NCBI RefSeq assembly: GCF_023715535.1
Contig: NZ_JAMBOI010000004.1
Span: 310,001-374,000 of the forward strand
Reading direction: 5' to 3'
DNA length: 64,000 nt
DNA from: Sporosarcina luteola
Lineage (GTDB): Bacteria; Bacillota; Bacilli; Bacillales_A; Planococcaceae
Positions 42,453 through 51,802 of this stretch are shown here, piece after piece (the first letter of the stretch is position 1; every line of letters starts with the position of its first letter). Both the position numbers and the translations under genes were made by a program. The notes beneath the pieces were generated by a model that was not told where the DNA came from, made no database searches, and saw only the letters and a program-made list of their open reading frames with translations.

Positions 42453-43372
42453 AAATCTATTTCATTTGTCAGATTGGGAAAATCGATAAACGGATTTCGG
42501 TTTCCCTGAATCTCAAAAATAGCTTTATTTCTATGCTTTTCGTAGATGTTTACCGGGAATTGTTCATGCCACCGGACCAATAAAGGGAGACTAATGGTTT
42601 TTTTATAGTGCTGTAAGATTTCTGTTGGGTATCGCAATAAGAAATAAAGGGTTGCACGGGCAACTTGTCCTTTACCGTACTCTGGTTCAAATTGGTTGAT
42701 ATCAAATAAGCCGCAGTAACTACGTTTTCTAACCGACGCTGCTGATGAATCGAATTCATAATAGGGAAAGTTAGACCGTGTACTATTACACTCCGGCTCA
42801 CATGCAAAGAGATGGTGTAAATCTCCTTTCATAGGTTCCCTCGCCTTAAACCAAGATTGGGGAACAACGTGTTCAGCATTGAATTTATGTTCATTCGAAA
42901 CTCTTCTGACATGCCTGCCGATTTCTTTGCTAGAGTACCTTTGCTGAAAGACAAGTTTTCGGTACTTTTGAAACCGTTTTTGAACCGTATTGAAATCTTC
43001 TTCAATGACTACTTTAGGATTTTTTTGCACACCGGAATAGATGTTTTTTAGTTGACCGTCTGGTTGAAGGTCAACCCAAGTGTAAAGATATTGATCTTTA
43101 CTAATGTGATAAGGGTGCTGATATTTGTGAGTTTCGGTTACAAGCTTACATAGGTCCTGGAATAAACGGTTAGGTGTAGTTTCACTAAAAGAAATTTGGC
43201 AGTAATAATGCTCGATCCATGATTGATCCTGTTCTTCCTTATAATATAGCTCATGGCTTGATGTAATTAGTTGTTGATTTTTTGTTAATTGGGCCACAAG
43301 GATATCGGAATCGCATTCCTCCATACACTCTAATTCTTTCAGCTCTTTTTGAATCAAGTCGTTATTCTCCAT
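42446..43372 (-). CDS. endonuclease I family nuclease without signal peptide
   Basis: This 308-residue protein carries the family core: NAEHVVPQSWFKAREPMKGDLHHLFACEP and CNSTRSNFPYYEF. The His in EHVVP and the Asn of the metal-binding beta-beta-alpha fold are in place. Relatives such as EndA and NucM are secreted, but this protein starts with a charged segment and has no signal sequence. It would therefore act inside the cell or leave by another route. ATG 43372 follows GGTGGAG. Confidence 0.85.
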   Translation of the reverse strand: MENNDLIQKELKELECMEECDSDILVAQLTKNQQLITSSHELYYKEEQDQSWIEHYYCQISFSETTPNRLFQDLCKLVTETHKYQHPYHISKDQYLYTWVDLQPDGQLKNIYSGVQKNPKVVIEEDFNTVQKRFQKYRKLVFQQRYSSKEIGRHVRRVSNEHKFNAEHVVPQSWFKAREPMKGDLHHLFACEPECNSTRSNFPYYEFDSSAASVRKRSYCGLFDINQFEPEYGKGQVARATLYFLLRYPTEILQHYKKTISLPLLVRWHEQFPVNIYEKHRNKAIFEIQGNRNPFIDFPNLTNEIDFQ

Positions 43373-43416
43373 GACTCCACCGCCCTTAACTACTCTTTGC
43401 ATAATCTCAGTAGTCC

Positions 43417-45510
43417 TTAAAGTTTCAGAAGTCTTGCATTGATTGCTACAATGATCGTACTTAAAGACATTAATATGGCTCCCACGGCTGGGCTTAGAAC
43501 AATGCCAATAGGATATAAAACACCGGCGGCTAATGGGATTGCAGCGATATTATATCCTGCAGCCCACCACAAGTTTTGTGTCATCTTTCGATAGGTAGCC
43601 CTTGAAAGCCTGATAATATTTACTACATCAAGCGGATTGCTTTTAACAAGAACGACATCGGCGGTTTCGATGGCTACATCAGTACCTGCCCCTACAGCAA
43701 TACCTAAATCTGCTTTTGCGAGAGCAGGTGCATCGTTGACCCCATCTCCAGTCATTGCTGTTCGGAGTCGTTCAACTTGTTGGATATGCTCAATCTTTTC
43801 GGACTTCTCGTGTGGAAGGACTTCAGCAAAAATTTCTTCCATTTTGAGTTGTTCACCTATATAATGCGCCACCTTCACATTATCGCCGGTCAGCATGATA
43901 GATTTGATATCCATTTCTTTTAACTGATTAATGGCGTCTATTGCTGTTTCACGTACGATATCCGCAAGAGCGATCATTCCTGCAAAAACTCCATCGATTA
44001 GCGTGAACACAACGGTTTTCCCTTCTGCAGACCATTCATCAAATTGCACTACATCAAATTGAAGGTTTTGCTCTTTCACATATCCTGGACTGACGACTAA
44101 AACATGCCTTCCATTAACAGTTCCTTCTAAACCTTTACCAGTCAATGACTGAAAATTCTCCACTCGTTGAAGAGAGATGCCCATTTCTTCTGCTTTTCTA
44201 GTTACACCTTTTGCAAGAGGATGTTGCGATTGCGCTTCGACCGCTGCTGCATAAGAAATGACATCTTCTTCTTTGAAGTCTCCAGACGTGTAAATGTTTG
44301 TTACACCGAACTCACCTTTCGTTAGTGTACCGGTTTTATCGAAGACGACTGCTTCAATATTTCGGGCGCCTTCAAAAGCAGCCCGATTTCGGATGAGAAG
44401 TCCATTTTTAGCTGCGATCGATGTTGAAACTGCCACAACCAATGGAGCTGCCAATCCTAAAGCATGTGGACAAGCAATGATTAGCACTGTCACCATTCTC
44501 TCCATGGCGAATGAAACGGGATAACCAAGGGAAATCCAAATAATGAACGTGATTAGGCCTGCTGCCAGTGCACCGTAAAACAACCACTTTGCAGCACGGT
44601 TGGCAAGGTCTTGTGCACGTGATTTGGATGCTTGTGCTTCTCTTACTAAGGTAATTACTTGTGAAAGGTACGTTTCACTACCGGTTTTCATGACAGAGAT
44701 GACTAAGGATCCTTCACCATTTATAGATCCTCCTATTGCCTCTAGACCGGCTTCTTTTTCCACAGGCACTGATTCACCAGTAAGCATCGATTCATCAATT
44801 GTTGATTTTCCTTCAAGTATCATTCCATCAACCGGCACTTTTTCACCAGGCTTGACGAGTACATGATCCCCTTTTTTTAACTCCGTTACGTCAACTTCTT
44901 TAATATTTCCGTCAGCATCGATTAGATGTGCCTCCGAAGGCATCAGCTTTGCCAGCTCTTCCAAAGCCTTTGAAGCACCCATGACTGAACGCATTTCAAT
45001 CCAATGACCAAGAAGCATAATGTCCACTAAAGTAGCCAATTCCCAGAAGAAATCATTGTCTGCAAAGCCGAAAACTGCTGCTGTGCTATACACATAGGCC
45101 ACAGTAATCGCCAAAGTAATTAACGTCATCATTCCGGGATTTCTACTTTTTATTTCATCCTTAGCTCCAACAAGAAATGGCCAACCCCCATAAAAGAATA
45201 CAAAGGTTGATAATGCGAAAAGAATATACATATCCCCGGTAAAACGCCAGTCAACGTTCAAAAACATTTGAATCATTGGTGACAAAATTAAGATTGGGAT
45301 AGTTACAATTAGCGAAATATAAAAACGCCTTTTGAAATCTTTGACCATATGTGCATGGTGATCATGATGTCCGTGATTATGTTTTTCATGGGAATGTTGA
45401 TCATGATGCCCGTGATGTTCTTCGTTGGAGTGATGGGCATGCTGATCATGATTGTGCTCTGATGCAGTATGTTTTTCCGATTTGTGGTGATGATGTGAAT
45501 GGTTCGACAC
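43417..45510 (-). CDS. copB: CopB-type copper/silver P-type ATPase with His-rich N-terminus
   Basis: In this 697-residue protein the first ~45 residues are dominated by histidine (HSHHHHKSEK..., HGHHDHHAHM), replacing the usual heavy-metal domains. The ion-binding motif is CPHALGLAAP, which marks the P1B-3 (CopB) group, with TGES, DKTGTLTKGE and TGDGVNDAPALA. Six to eight membrane helices are present. These pumps export Cu(II)/Ag(I). GTG 45510 follows AGAGGAGGT; a longer frame to 45561 lacks a site. It is divergent from the cupredoxin gene. Confidence 0.93.
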   Translation of the reverse strand: MSNHSHHHHKSEKHTASEHNHDQHAHHSNEEHHGHHDQHSHEKHNHGHHDHHAHMVKDFKRRFYISLIVTIPILILSPMIQMFLNVDWRFTGDMYILFALSTFVFFYGGWPFLVGAKDEIKSRNPGMMTLITLAITVAYVYSTAAVFGFADNDFFWELATLVDIMLLGHWIEMRSVMGASKALEELAKLMPSEAHLIDADGNIKEVDVTELKKGDHVLVKPGEKVPVDGMILEGKSTIDESMLTGESVPVEKEAGLEAIGGSINGEGSLVISVMKTGSETYLSQVITLVREAQASKSRAQDLANRAAKWLFYGALAAGLITFIIWISLGYPVSFAMERMVTVLIIACPHALGLAAPLVVAVSTSIAAKNGLLIRNRAAFEGARNIEAVVFDKTGTLTKGEFGVTNIYTSGDFKEEDVISYAAAVEAQSQHPLAKGVTRKAEEMGISLQRVENFQSLTGKGLEGTVNGRHVLVVSPGYVKEQNLQFDVVQFDEWSAEGKTVVFTLIDGVFAGMIALADIVRETAIDAINQLKEMDIKSIMLTGDNVKVAHYIGEQLKMEEIFAEVLPHEKSEKIEHIQQVERLRTAMTGDGVNDAPALAKADLGIAVGAGTDVAIETADVVLVKSNPLDVVNIIRLSRATYRKMTQNLWWAAGYNIAAIPLAAGVLYPIGIVLSPAVGAILMSLSTIIVAINARLLKL

Positions 45511-45723
45511 ACCATTACCTCCTCTCTCAGCGGTTTTTAGGTATGTGTTAATTATACCCATTACATATGCAAAGATTATGCACTATTTGCCATTTAACAT
45601 ATTATTATTGAATTCTTCAAATGAATTCATCATTTAGAGGACAGATTCGACATACCCTTGTAAGGTATATAGCTTTTGAAATGTGATTATGGTTTGATGA
45701 ATATTGCCAAAGGTGGGGGATTA

Positions 45724-46647
45724 ATGGGGGATTATCAGTTATTTGTACTAGGTTCACTAGGTTTATTGACTTTCATCGTTGTTATCTTGGCTGCAAGATT
45801 GAAAAAAGTATTAGGTACTATGCAAGGTATGATCATTTCAATGTTCTACGGCATGAACGTGGGCTTGACTGCGGGTGTTTTACTAGGTGTAACTTATCAA
45901 GGGGACCTCTTCCTTTCAACTATCATCTCAATTGCGATTGGGGTTTTAGCTGGCTCGTTATGTGGACTGTGTTTTGGAATTCTTTCTGTATTAGAGGGAT
46001 TTATGGCCGGATTAATGGGCGGTATGATGGGGGCAATGGTTGGAGAGATGATTCGTGCAGACCAGTCGATAAGCTTGATCCAGATTTTCTTGTTTTTATC
46101 AGTCTGCACTATTTTTATTATAGCTATTGTGAAAACTCCTCGAAATGCAAAGGTACACACTAAAAAGTGGTTATTAAAACCTTTGGTGATCTCAACATTT
46201 ATTGCTGTTTACTTAATTGGTGGCAATTCCATAGCGGAGAAAAATAGAATGCTAGGGGAATCGTCATCATATAATAGTCATCATTCAGCAACATCTAATT
46301 CAACTGAAAAAATTAATAAAGAAAGACAAATTATTGCTATAGATGCTATTAATATGAAGTACTCAAATAATAAAATTAATGTTGAGAAAGACAGGGAGGT
46401 CACCTTGACACTCAAAAACCTAGATAATATAGAGCATGATATTGAAATTAAAGTTCCGTCCCTTCCAAATAATAATGAATCACATCATAATCATGAAACA
46501 GGAAGCAATGTAATACATCTCCATGCCTCACCAAAAAGTACTGAAACTCTTACATTTACACCTACTGAATCAGGAGTTTATGAATTTTATTGTACTATTC
46601 CAGGGCATAAAGAATTTGGTATGATTGGTCAATTCATTGTAAGCTAG
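45724..46647 (+). CDS. membrane-anchored cupredoxin
   Basis: In this 307-residue protein, residues 1-165 hold five membrane helices, glycine- and methionine-rich (MAGLMGGMMGAMVGEMI, a possible metal path). The outer part has a His-rich stretch (NSHHSATS, SHHNHETG) and a cupredoxin fold with type 1 copper ligands: His in DNIEHDIE, and Cys, His and Met in FYCTIPGHKEFGMIG. It could carry or buffer copper at the membrane surface. ATG 45724 follows AGGTGGGGG. A TlpA gene follows 21 bp later. Confidence 0.85.
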   Translation: MGDYQLFVLGSLGLLTFIVVILAARLKKVLGTMQGMIISMFYGMNVGLTAGVLLGVTYQGDLFLSTIISIAIGVLAGSLCGLCFGILSVLEGFMAGLMGGMMGAMVGEMIRADQSISLIQIFLFLSVCTIFIIAIVKTPRNAKVHTKKWLLKPLVISTFIAVYLIGGNSIAEKNRMLGESSSYNSHHSATSNSTEKINKERQIIAIDAINMKYSNNKINVEKDREVTLTLKNLDNIEHDIEIKVPSLPNNNESHHNHETGSNVIHLHASPKSTETLTFTPTESGVYEFYCTIPGHKEFGMIGQFIVS

Positions 46648-46668
46648 CACTTATCAGAAGGGATGAAT

Positions 46669-47250
46669 GTGATTAAATGGACCGTAGGTATTCTTATAGC
46701 AGTACTAATTATCAGTGGATTTATTGTTAAAATGGTCAAGTCAAATACAGAAATAACTGAGCCGATCGATACAGTTCAAGCCGCGTATGTAACATCGGTA
46801 ATAGATGATGAATCAGGACTTGAAAAAGGAAAAGCATCACCGAATTTTGAACTTCCTACGCTTTCGGGTGAAAAAGTGAAGCTAACTGATTATAAAGGGA
46901 AAATAGTTATTCTTAATTTCTGGGCGTCATGGTGTGGTCCATGCAAGGTAGAAATGCCCCATATGCAAAATTATTATAAGAATAAGAAGGATGCTGCAAA
47001 TGTGGAAATCATTGCAGTTAATATGACCTCCGAAGAGAGAGGAGGGAAGAAAAGTATTGAGAAGTTTGTCAAGGAGTACGGACTAACTTTTCCTATCCTA
47101 CTGGATAATGATGGGAATGTATTGGATTTGTATAATATCATAACCATTCCGACCACGTACGTAATTGGCACGGATGGAGTTATTAGTCAAAAGATACTTG
47201 GACCTATGGATGAAAAGATGATAAATGAACTTGTTGAGAATCTGAATTAA
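46669..47250 (+). CDS. TlpA/ResA-like thiol-disulfide oxidoreductase (second)
   Basis: In this 193-residue protein a signal anchor (VGILIAVLIISGFIV) is followed by KASPNFELPTLSGEKVKL, the active site FWASWCGPCKVEMP, and the cis-Pro region ITIPTTYVIGTDG. It follows the cupredoxin and may reduce its copper-binding cysteine before metal loading. This is an inference from order and from known Sco/TlpA roles in copper-site assembly. GTG 46669 is preferred over ATG 46663 because AGAAGGG is too close to the latter. Confidence 0.9.
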   Translation: MIKWTVGILIAVLIISGFIVKMVKSNTEITEPIDTVQAAYVTSVIDDESGLEKGKASPNFELPTLSGEKVKLTDYKGKIVILNFWASWCGPCKVEMPHMQNYYKNKKDAANVEIIAVNMTSEERGGKKSIEKFVKEYGLTFPILLDNDGNVLDLYNIITIPTTYVIGTDGVISQKILGPMDEKMINELVENLN

Positions 47251-47283
47251 AAGCCTTCAAAAAATATGATAATCTAAATAACG

Positions 47284-47318
47284 AAAACGCTTAGATGAAT
47301 TTATCTAAGCGTTTTTTG
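47284..47318 (+). terminator. terminator after tlpA
   Basis: AAACGCTTAGAT-gaattt-ATCTAAGCGTTTTTT, a 12-bp perfect stem. Confidence 0.85.
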
Positions 47319-47481
47319 ATGCGTTCCTTTATTTCTAATTTTTTTATCTCCTTAAAAAATCCTAAAATTAGTAATATGAATGACATGATATTGTAAAGCG
47401 GATTTCATACTCTTTGTGCTAAAGTTTACCTAGAAATAGAAAAGAAAAAATAGATAGATAATAATACAATTGGGGTGGAAA

Positions 47482-48525
47482 ATGAAAATACGTGTTTATC
47501 AATTAGTCATGGCTGTGTTTCTTATGAGCACAATACAATTTACGACACTAAATAAAGTCAGCGCAAATACTAATGACATAGCATCCTATGCCGAAAAGTT
47601 TCATGGCACGCCGTATAAATTTGGAGGTACAACTCCCAAGGGCTTTGACTGTTCGGGATATATACGGTACGTCTTTAACGAATTTAACATCAAATTACCA
47701 AGAACATCGGCAGACCAGTTTAAAGTAGGAACTTCCATCAGTAAGGAAGATCTGATGCCTGGGGATCTTGTGTTTTTTAAAAATACGTACAAAAAAGGGA
47801 TTTCACACACTGGAATCTATTTAGGGGATAACGAATTTATCTCAGCCAAGAGCCGTGGTGTTCTTAAGGCAAATTTAAAAACAGATCCTTATTGGGCTCC
47901 GAAGTATGCCGGTGCCAAACGTGTGGCAAATATTACTAAAGTAGCTTTTGACCCAGTTCAAGTAAAATCAGATGAAAAGATGAGTGAAGTATTTAGTGAT
48001 CTATCTATAGAACATCCTGCTTATGAGGCAATTATAGCACTAAACGAAAATGGCGTAATAAAAGGTTACGAGGATTCTACATTTAAACCTGAAAAGTCAA
48101 TCACACGTGGTCAAGCGGCTGCAATGATAAACCGCGAGCTTAAATTAAAGGGTTCGACCGAAGTGACATTTTCGGATGTTGCGCCTGAGCACCAGTATGC
48201 AGCCGACATCGCGGCTTTAAATAAAGCAGGAATCCTTCAAGGTTATGCAACGGGTGAATTTGGTATTAACGACAAACTTACACGTGCACATCTTGCCGCA
48301 ATCGTAGATAGAGCGTTTGATCTTCAAGAAAAAATAGATGGTAATGTTCAAGTCGCGTCCAATTATAATGATGTACCATCAAGTCACTGGGCATCCGAGG
48401 CAATTCATGCACTGAAGACATTTGATCAAACAACAGTGTTTCAATCTAAAACCTTTAACATCGCAAAAGAAGCGACTCGCGCAGAATTCTCAGCCGCAGT
48501 ATACAGCGCAATTTCCGGAAGATAA
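47482..48525 (+). CDS. secreted NlpC/P60 peptidase with three SLH domains
   Basis: In this 347-residue protein a signal peptide ends near QFTTLNKVSA, then an NlpC/P60 domain with the catalytic Cys in GFDCSGYIRYVF, the His in SHTGIYLGD and a third polar residue downstream. Three S-layer homology repeats follow (starting FSDLSIEHPAYEAI, FSDVAPEHQYAADI and YNDVPSSHWASEAI). It would cut peptidoglycan stem peptides while bound to the wall. Cell-wall hydrolases are common next to conjugation genes, but the position in the copper island gives no clear partner. GGGGTGG precedes ATG 47482. Confidence 0.9.
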   Translation: MKIRVYQLVMAVFLMSTIQFTTLNKVSANTNDIASYAEKFHGTPYKFGGTTPKGFDCSGYIRYVFNEFNIKLPRTSADQFKVGTSISKEDLMPGDLVFFKNTYKKGISHTGIYLGDNEFISAKSRGVLKANLKTDPYWAPKYAGAKRVANITKVAFDPVQVKSDEKMSEVFSDLSIEHPAYEAIIALNENGVIKGYEDSTFKPEKSITRGQAAAMINRELKLKGSTEVTFSDVAPEHQYAADIAALNKAGILQGYATGEFGINDKLTRAHLAAIVDRAFDLQEKIDGNVQVASNYNDVPSSHWASEAIHALKTFDQTTVFQSKTFNIAKEATRAEFSAAVYSAISGR

Positions 48526-48545
48526 AGGTACCAAATCATAGTAAT

Positions 48546-48600
48546 GGCGCCCATCTTGTAGTATAGATTAACGGGTTCGGTTGATGGGGTGAAAACACAA
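48546..48600 (+). repeat. inverted-repeat copy 1 (partner at 49345-49398)
   Basis: GGCGCCCATCTTGTAGTATA, then ACGGGTTCGG, GGGGTGAAAAC. The reverse complement of 49345-49398 reads nearly the same. The pair encloses the small membrane gene at 48707. Confidence 0.55.
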
Positions 48601-48634
48601 AAACGCACAGTCAATGTTCTGTGCGTTTTTACTT
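48596..48634. terminator. bidirectional terminator
   Basis: AAAAACGCACAG-tcaatgtt-CTGTGCGTTTTT. Confidence 0.8.
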
Positions 48635-48706
48635 GTCGTATTTTATTGGTGTAATTTAAATATGCCTTCCTAAACAATCGCGCCCAATAACTGAAGAAAC
48701 CCTTAT

Positions 48707-49015
48707 TCAATCATAAAATAATGGTATAGCGGGTGGTATCCCAGCTTCGGGTAGAAGGAATACAAAAATCGTAAAAAGCATTAATAGAAAAGAGAGTAAC
48801 AATGTAAAATAAGGAGTTATACGGGTTCTTTTTCCGATAATTGATAAAAGTGATAGTATAAAGCCCCCCACAGAAAGGAAAACACATAATAAAAATCCGA
48901 ACCACGGATTATACACCGCTATCTTGTTTAAGCCAGTTGATAAAAATAAGATAATATAAACTGATACAAACACAATACCCATTACTGAAAGCGATCGTGC
49001 ATTTCTTTTTATCAA
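48707..49015 (-). CDS. small membrane protein
   Basis: This 102-residue protein has three hydrophobic helices (GIVFVSVYIILFLSTGL, FGFLLCVFLSVGGFILSL, TLLLSFLLMLFTIFVFLL). A ribosome binding site (GAGGTG) lies ahead of the ATG in the reverse strand. It lies between two copies of an inverted repeat. I do not recognise the family. Confidence 0.6.
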   Translation of the reverse strand: MIKRNARSLSVMGIVFVSVYIILFLSTGLNKIAVYNPWFGFLLCVFLSVGGFILSLLSIIGKRTRITPYFTLLLSFLLMLFTIFVFLLPEAGIPPAIPLFYD

Positions 49016-49592
49016 TCATAACACCTCACTCTTACCCATTCTAATCATCAATAAATGGCTCCGTTTGTTAAATAAGCCGTCCTCTTATCATCTATTTTAG
49101 CACATAGTCCCTTGTCCTCTTCGATTTTATCAATTATTTCTAAATTGTTTACAAAGAAAGTATTCCACCTCCGATTAACAAGCATATTTGCACCGCAATT
49201 AGTAGGTACACATAAATTTATGTGCTGTTGTTAATTCGTTTACCAATTGTAATGCTATTCTCTATTGATATTCACCACGAACATTGATATACCAAAAATA
49301 GGTACACCAATTCAAGTGTGAGTTGCTTCCCCATATGCTATGTTTTTTAACGTTTTCTCCCCGTGTACCGAACCCGTTAAGTATAGATGGGTGCCTTTTT
49401 TTATTGTAGAGATTATAGATGATTTTGCAGATAAAGTGAGGCAAGCTATGCTCTACACTACGGTCAACTTTCACACCTTATGGCAATCGAATTTCTACTC
49501 AATATGTTCAATAGTATTACCTTTTCCAAATACAGTTCTACAATTCTATTCTGTTGATTAGATACATAGAATTATATTCGGAGGGGAATATA
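49016..49592. other. long gap without a gene; holds the second inverted-repeat copy
   Basis: No supported gene. The repeat at 49345-49398 (minus orientation) carries a hairpin-like end with TTTTTTTATT. Short open frames on both strands overlap it and lack ribosome binding sites. Confidence 0.4.
49345..49398 (-). repeat. inverted-repeat copy 2 (partner at 48546-48600)
   Basis: Read on the minus strand it gives GGCACCCATCTATACTTAAC, GGGTTCGGTA, GGGGAGAAAAC, matching copy 1 in order and spacing. Confidence 0.55.
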
Positions 49593-50396
49593 ATGAGAAA
49601 AGAAACTAAAATATATTCAGTTTTCATATTAGCACTATTTTTATCTCCAATAATTGTCGCAAATTATTCTTCAACACCATTACAAATAACTAAAGCAGAG
49701 CCGATAAAAAAAAGTCTAATAGTGTATGCGGAAAATCTGTCAGAATCCGACGTTCCTCATTTACAACAAAAACCCTCAAAAACCCTAGTGTTTTTCACAC
49801 ATTCACATGAAGCCTTCCAACCTATAGTGCAAAACAAAGAAAATCTTACAGCCGTCTATCATCCCGCTTCAAATATTATGGCGTTCGAAGATACAATAAA
49901 AAATCATTTTGATCTAAACGGCATTCAATCGGAATTTCTTGCTATTGATACAATGGAAGAAATGGAAAAGCAGAATAGTGCTTTCCGCGAGGCTTATCAT
50001 GTGGTGCGTCCCTTTGTTGAAAAACAAATCAAGGAAAATGAGTATGATTTAATCATTGACCTTCATAGGGATTCCGCTAAAAGGAAGACAACGACACTTA
50101 CATATAATAATCAGACCTATGGAAAAATATATTTCGTTGTAGGAGAAAATAATCCGAATTTCCATAAAAACAAAGAATACGCCGAGCAGTTGTCTGCTCA
50201 ATTAGATAAATTGGTGCCGGGTATTTCGCGTGGGATTTTTGGTAAAAGAGGAGAGCATGTAGACGGTGTCTATAATCAGGATTTGGCTCAAAACATGGTT
50301 CTTATTGAGCTTGGAGGTATAGATAATACAGAAGAAGAAATAAATCGATCAATTTCTGTTTTAGCAAAGGCGATTTCTACCGTTCTACAAGAGTAA
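49593..50396 (+). CDS. SpoIIP-family peptidoglycan hydrolase (copy 1)
   Basis: This 267-residue exported protein has a signal anchor at about 8-25 and then the SpoIIP catalytic domain. The zinc-type residues are in FFTHSHEAFQP and LIIDLHRDSAKRK, and the glutamate is in MVLIELGGIDNTEEE. SpoIIP is an amidase/endopeptidase that trims septal peptidoglycan during engulfment. This protein lacks the long N-terminal region of the sporulation form (about 400 residues), so it is probably a variant used for another purpose. GGAGGGG precedes ATG 49593. A second member lies at 59170. Confidence 0.85.
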   Translation: MRKETKIYSVFILALFLSPIIVANYSSTPLQITKAEPIKKSLIVYAENLSESDVPHLQQKPSKTLVFFTHSHEAFQPIVQNKENLTAVYHPASNIMAFEDTIKNHFDLNGIQSEFLAIDTMEEMEKQNSAFREAYHVVRPFVEKQIKENEYDLIIDLHRDSAKRKTTTLTYNNQTYGKIYFVVGENNPNFHKNKEYAEQLSAQLDKLVPGISRGIFGKRGEHVDGVYNQDLAQNMVLIELGGIDNTEEEINRSISVLAKAISTVLQE

Positions 50397-50719
50397 AGTT
50401 CTTAGTATTAATGAAGTTTAGGAGGTTTTTTAAAAAAAGAAAGTACTTATTGCATTTGGTAAAAAGGATACACTTGTATGGGGAAGTGCAAGTTCAATCC
50501 ATTTTTATAGATATACCAATAGTCACTTCTCAGTTGCAGCACACAAAGCAATTTACGGAAACTTAAGGTATCAAATCATAGCTGTAATTGCGTCCATCTC
50601 TGAATAAGGATGGGCGTATTTTAATGAATTTGGTTTGCTTTATATTAGGACTATCAGTAATAATGATATTGCAACTAACATTTGAATAAATGCAAATATA
50701 AAATTCAAAGGAGCAAATC
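50397..50719. other. gap with a start-less coding remnant
   Basis: From about 50440 to 50604 a plus-strand frame (KKVLIAFGKKDTLVWGSASS...) is open to a stop but has no start codon. A hairpin from GCGTCCATCT and GGATGGGCGT follows. It is a remnant, perhaps of a gene displaced by the neighbours. Confidence 0.3.
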
Positions 50720-51340
50720 ATGAAGGATAATAAAATAAAAATCGCTGTAAATGGCGGTATCAATTATGGGGCTAAGCTTACTGCAAAACAGCTAATGGTA
50801 TTGGCCAAACATTTAGGAGACGAAGAGGAACTGGAGTTAACTACCTTTCAACAATTATACGTTGAAATACTTGAAGAGAAAAAAGAAGAAATCATTGCAG
50901 AGTTTAAAGAAGCTGGACTTCATTGTTATCCAGTCGGGAATTATGTTAAAAGTTTACGAACATGTAACTTTTGCAAAGGCTCTGAAGAAGAAGGAATGCC
51001 TGTTGCGATTGAACTGAACAATAGAATAGCAGGAACTCCTGTTCCTGTCACGTTAAGACCTGCTTATACGGGTTGCCCAGTTGGTTGTGGAGAGCCGCTC
51101 ATGAATGATATTGGTGTCATGAAGACAAGGGATACTTATAGTCTGTATATCGGTGGAAAATCAAAAGGAAACGATGCTTCAGTCGGTTATTTATTCAAGG
51201 ATAAGCTTTCTCCGGAAGAATTGTATTCAGTTGTTGAACAATTAATTGACTTATATGGCAGAGAGGGAAAAAAACGAGAACAATTTCACAAGTTTGTAAA
51301 ACGGGTTGGAAACGAAGCTTTACTTGAGCAAATCAAGTGA
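50720..51340 (+). CDS. nitrite/sulfite reductase-like ferredoxin-domain protein
   Basis: In this 206-residue protein an N-terminal ferredoxin-like half domain (about 1-65, GGINYGAKLTAKQLMVLAKHL) is followed by TCNFCKG (about 87-93) and AYTGCPVGCGEP (about 115-126). The latter are the cysteines that in siroheme reductases hold the 4Fe-4S cluster. It is far shorter than NirB or CysI, so it could be an electron-transfer or cluster protein rather than a full reductase. CAAAGGAG precedes it. It lies just before csoR. Confidence 0.7.
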   Translation: MKDNKIKIAVNGGINYGAKLTAKQLMVLAKHLGDEEELELTTFQQLYVEILEEKKEEIIAEFKEAGLHCYPVGNYVKSLRTCNFCKGSEEEGMPVAIELNNRIAGTPVPVTLRPAYTGCPVGCGEPLMNDIGVMKTRDTYSLYIGGKSKGNDASVGYLFKDKLSPEELYSVVEQLIDLYGREGKKREQFHKFVKRVGNEALLEQIK

Positions 51341-51429
51341 AACCGTCGTTAATTTGCATTGGAACTGAACGAAGTAAAGAGGTATAATAGGGGTAAGGGG
51401 TATGATAACTAGTCGGGGAGGGGAGAAGA

Positions 51430-51717
51430 ATGCAGGAAACAAACAAATCTACTGTTCAACCAAATAAGCAGCAGCTTCTAAACCGTTTAAAACGCATTGA
51501 AGGGCAAGTGAGGGGGGTTCATCAAATGGTTGAAACCGACCGTTACTGTGTGGATATTTTACACCAAATCAGTGCCATTCAATCAGCGATGAATAAGGTT
51601 TCTCTCGCTTTACTGGAAGATCACACTCATCACTGCGTAGCAAATGCGATTAAAGGGCAAGACGGTGAAAATGCCATCAAGGAATTGATGGATATCATGA
51701 AAACAATGACGAAATAA
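51430..51717 (+). CDS. csoR: copper-sensing repressor CsoR
   Basis: This 95-residue all-helical protein has the Cu(I) ligands Cys40, His65 and Cys69, at exactly the CsoR spacing (C-x24-H-x3-C). The N-terminal LLNRLKRIEGQVRGVHQM is the DNA-binding signature of the family. Without copper it represses by binding G/C-tract operators; Cu(I) releases it. Such operators are seen before copZ and copA here. ATG 51430 follows GGGGAGGGGAG. It is transcribed with its own TATAAT promoter and lies 85 bp before copZ. Confidence 0.95.
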   Translation: MQETNKSTVQPNKQQLLNRLKRIEGQVRGVHQMVETDRYCVDILHQISAIQSAMNKVSLALLEDHTHHCVANAIKGQDGENAIKELMDIMKTMTK

Positions 51718-51741
51718 AGAGCTCTGAATTTTTTTTAACAG

Positions 51742-51771
51742 TTGACATACCATGCGGGGGTATAGTAAATT
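51742..51771 (+). promoter_or_regulatory. copZ promoter with overlapping CsoR operator
   Basis: TTGACA (51742-51747) is followed at 18 bp by TAAATT. ATACC-ATGC-GGGGGTAT (51747-51763) matches the Bacillus copZA CsoR operator plan and fills the spacer, so binding would block RNA polymerase. Confidence 0.8.
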
Positions 51772-51802
51772 TAAAGTAATAATTGATTAGGAGGTCGTCA
51801 AA

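Noticed and set aside
43637..43864. Open frames antisense to copB (also 44294-44524 and 44600-44866)
   Set aside because: They mirror a highly conserved ATPase gene on the other strand and lack ribosome binding sites.
49340..49561. 73-codon plus-strand open frame
   Set aside because: It reads through the inverted repeat and lacks a ribosome binding site.
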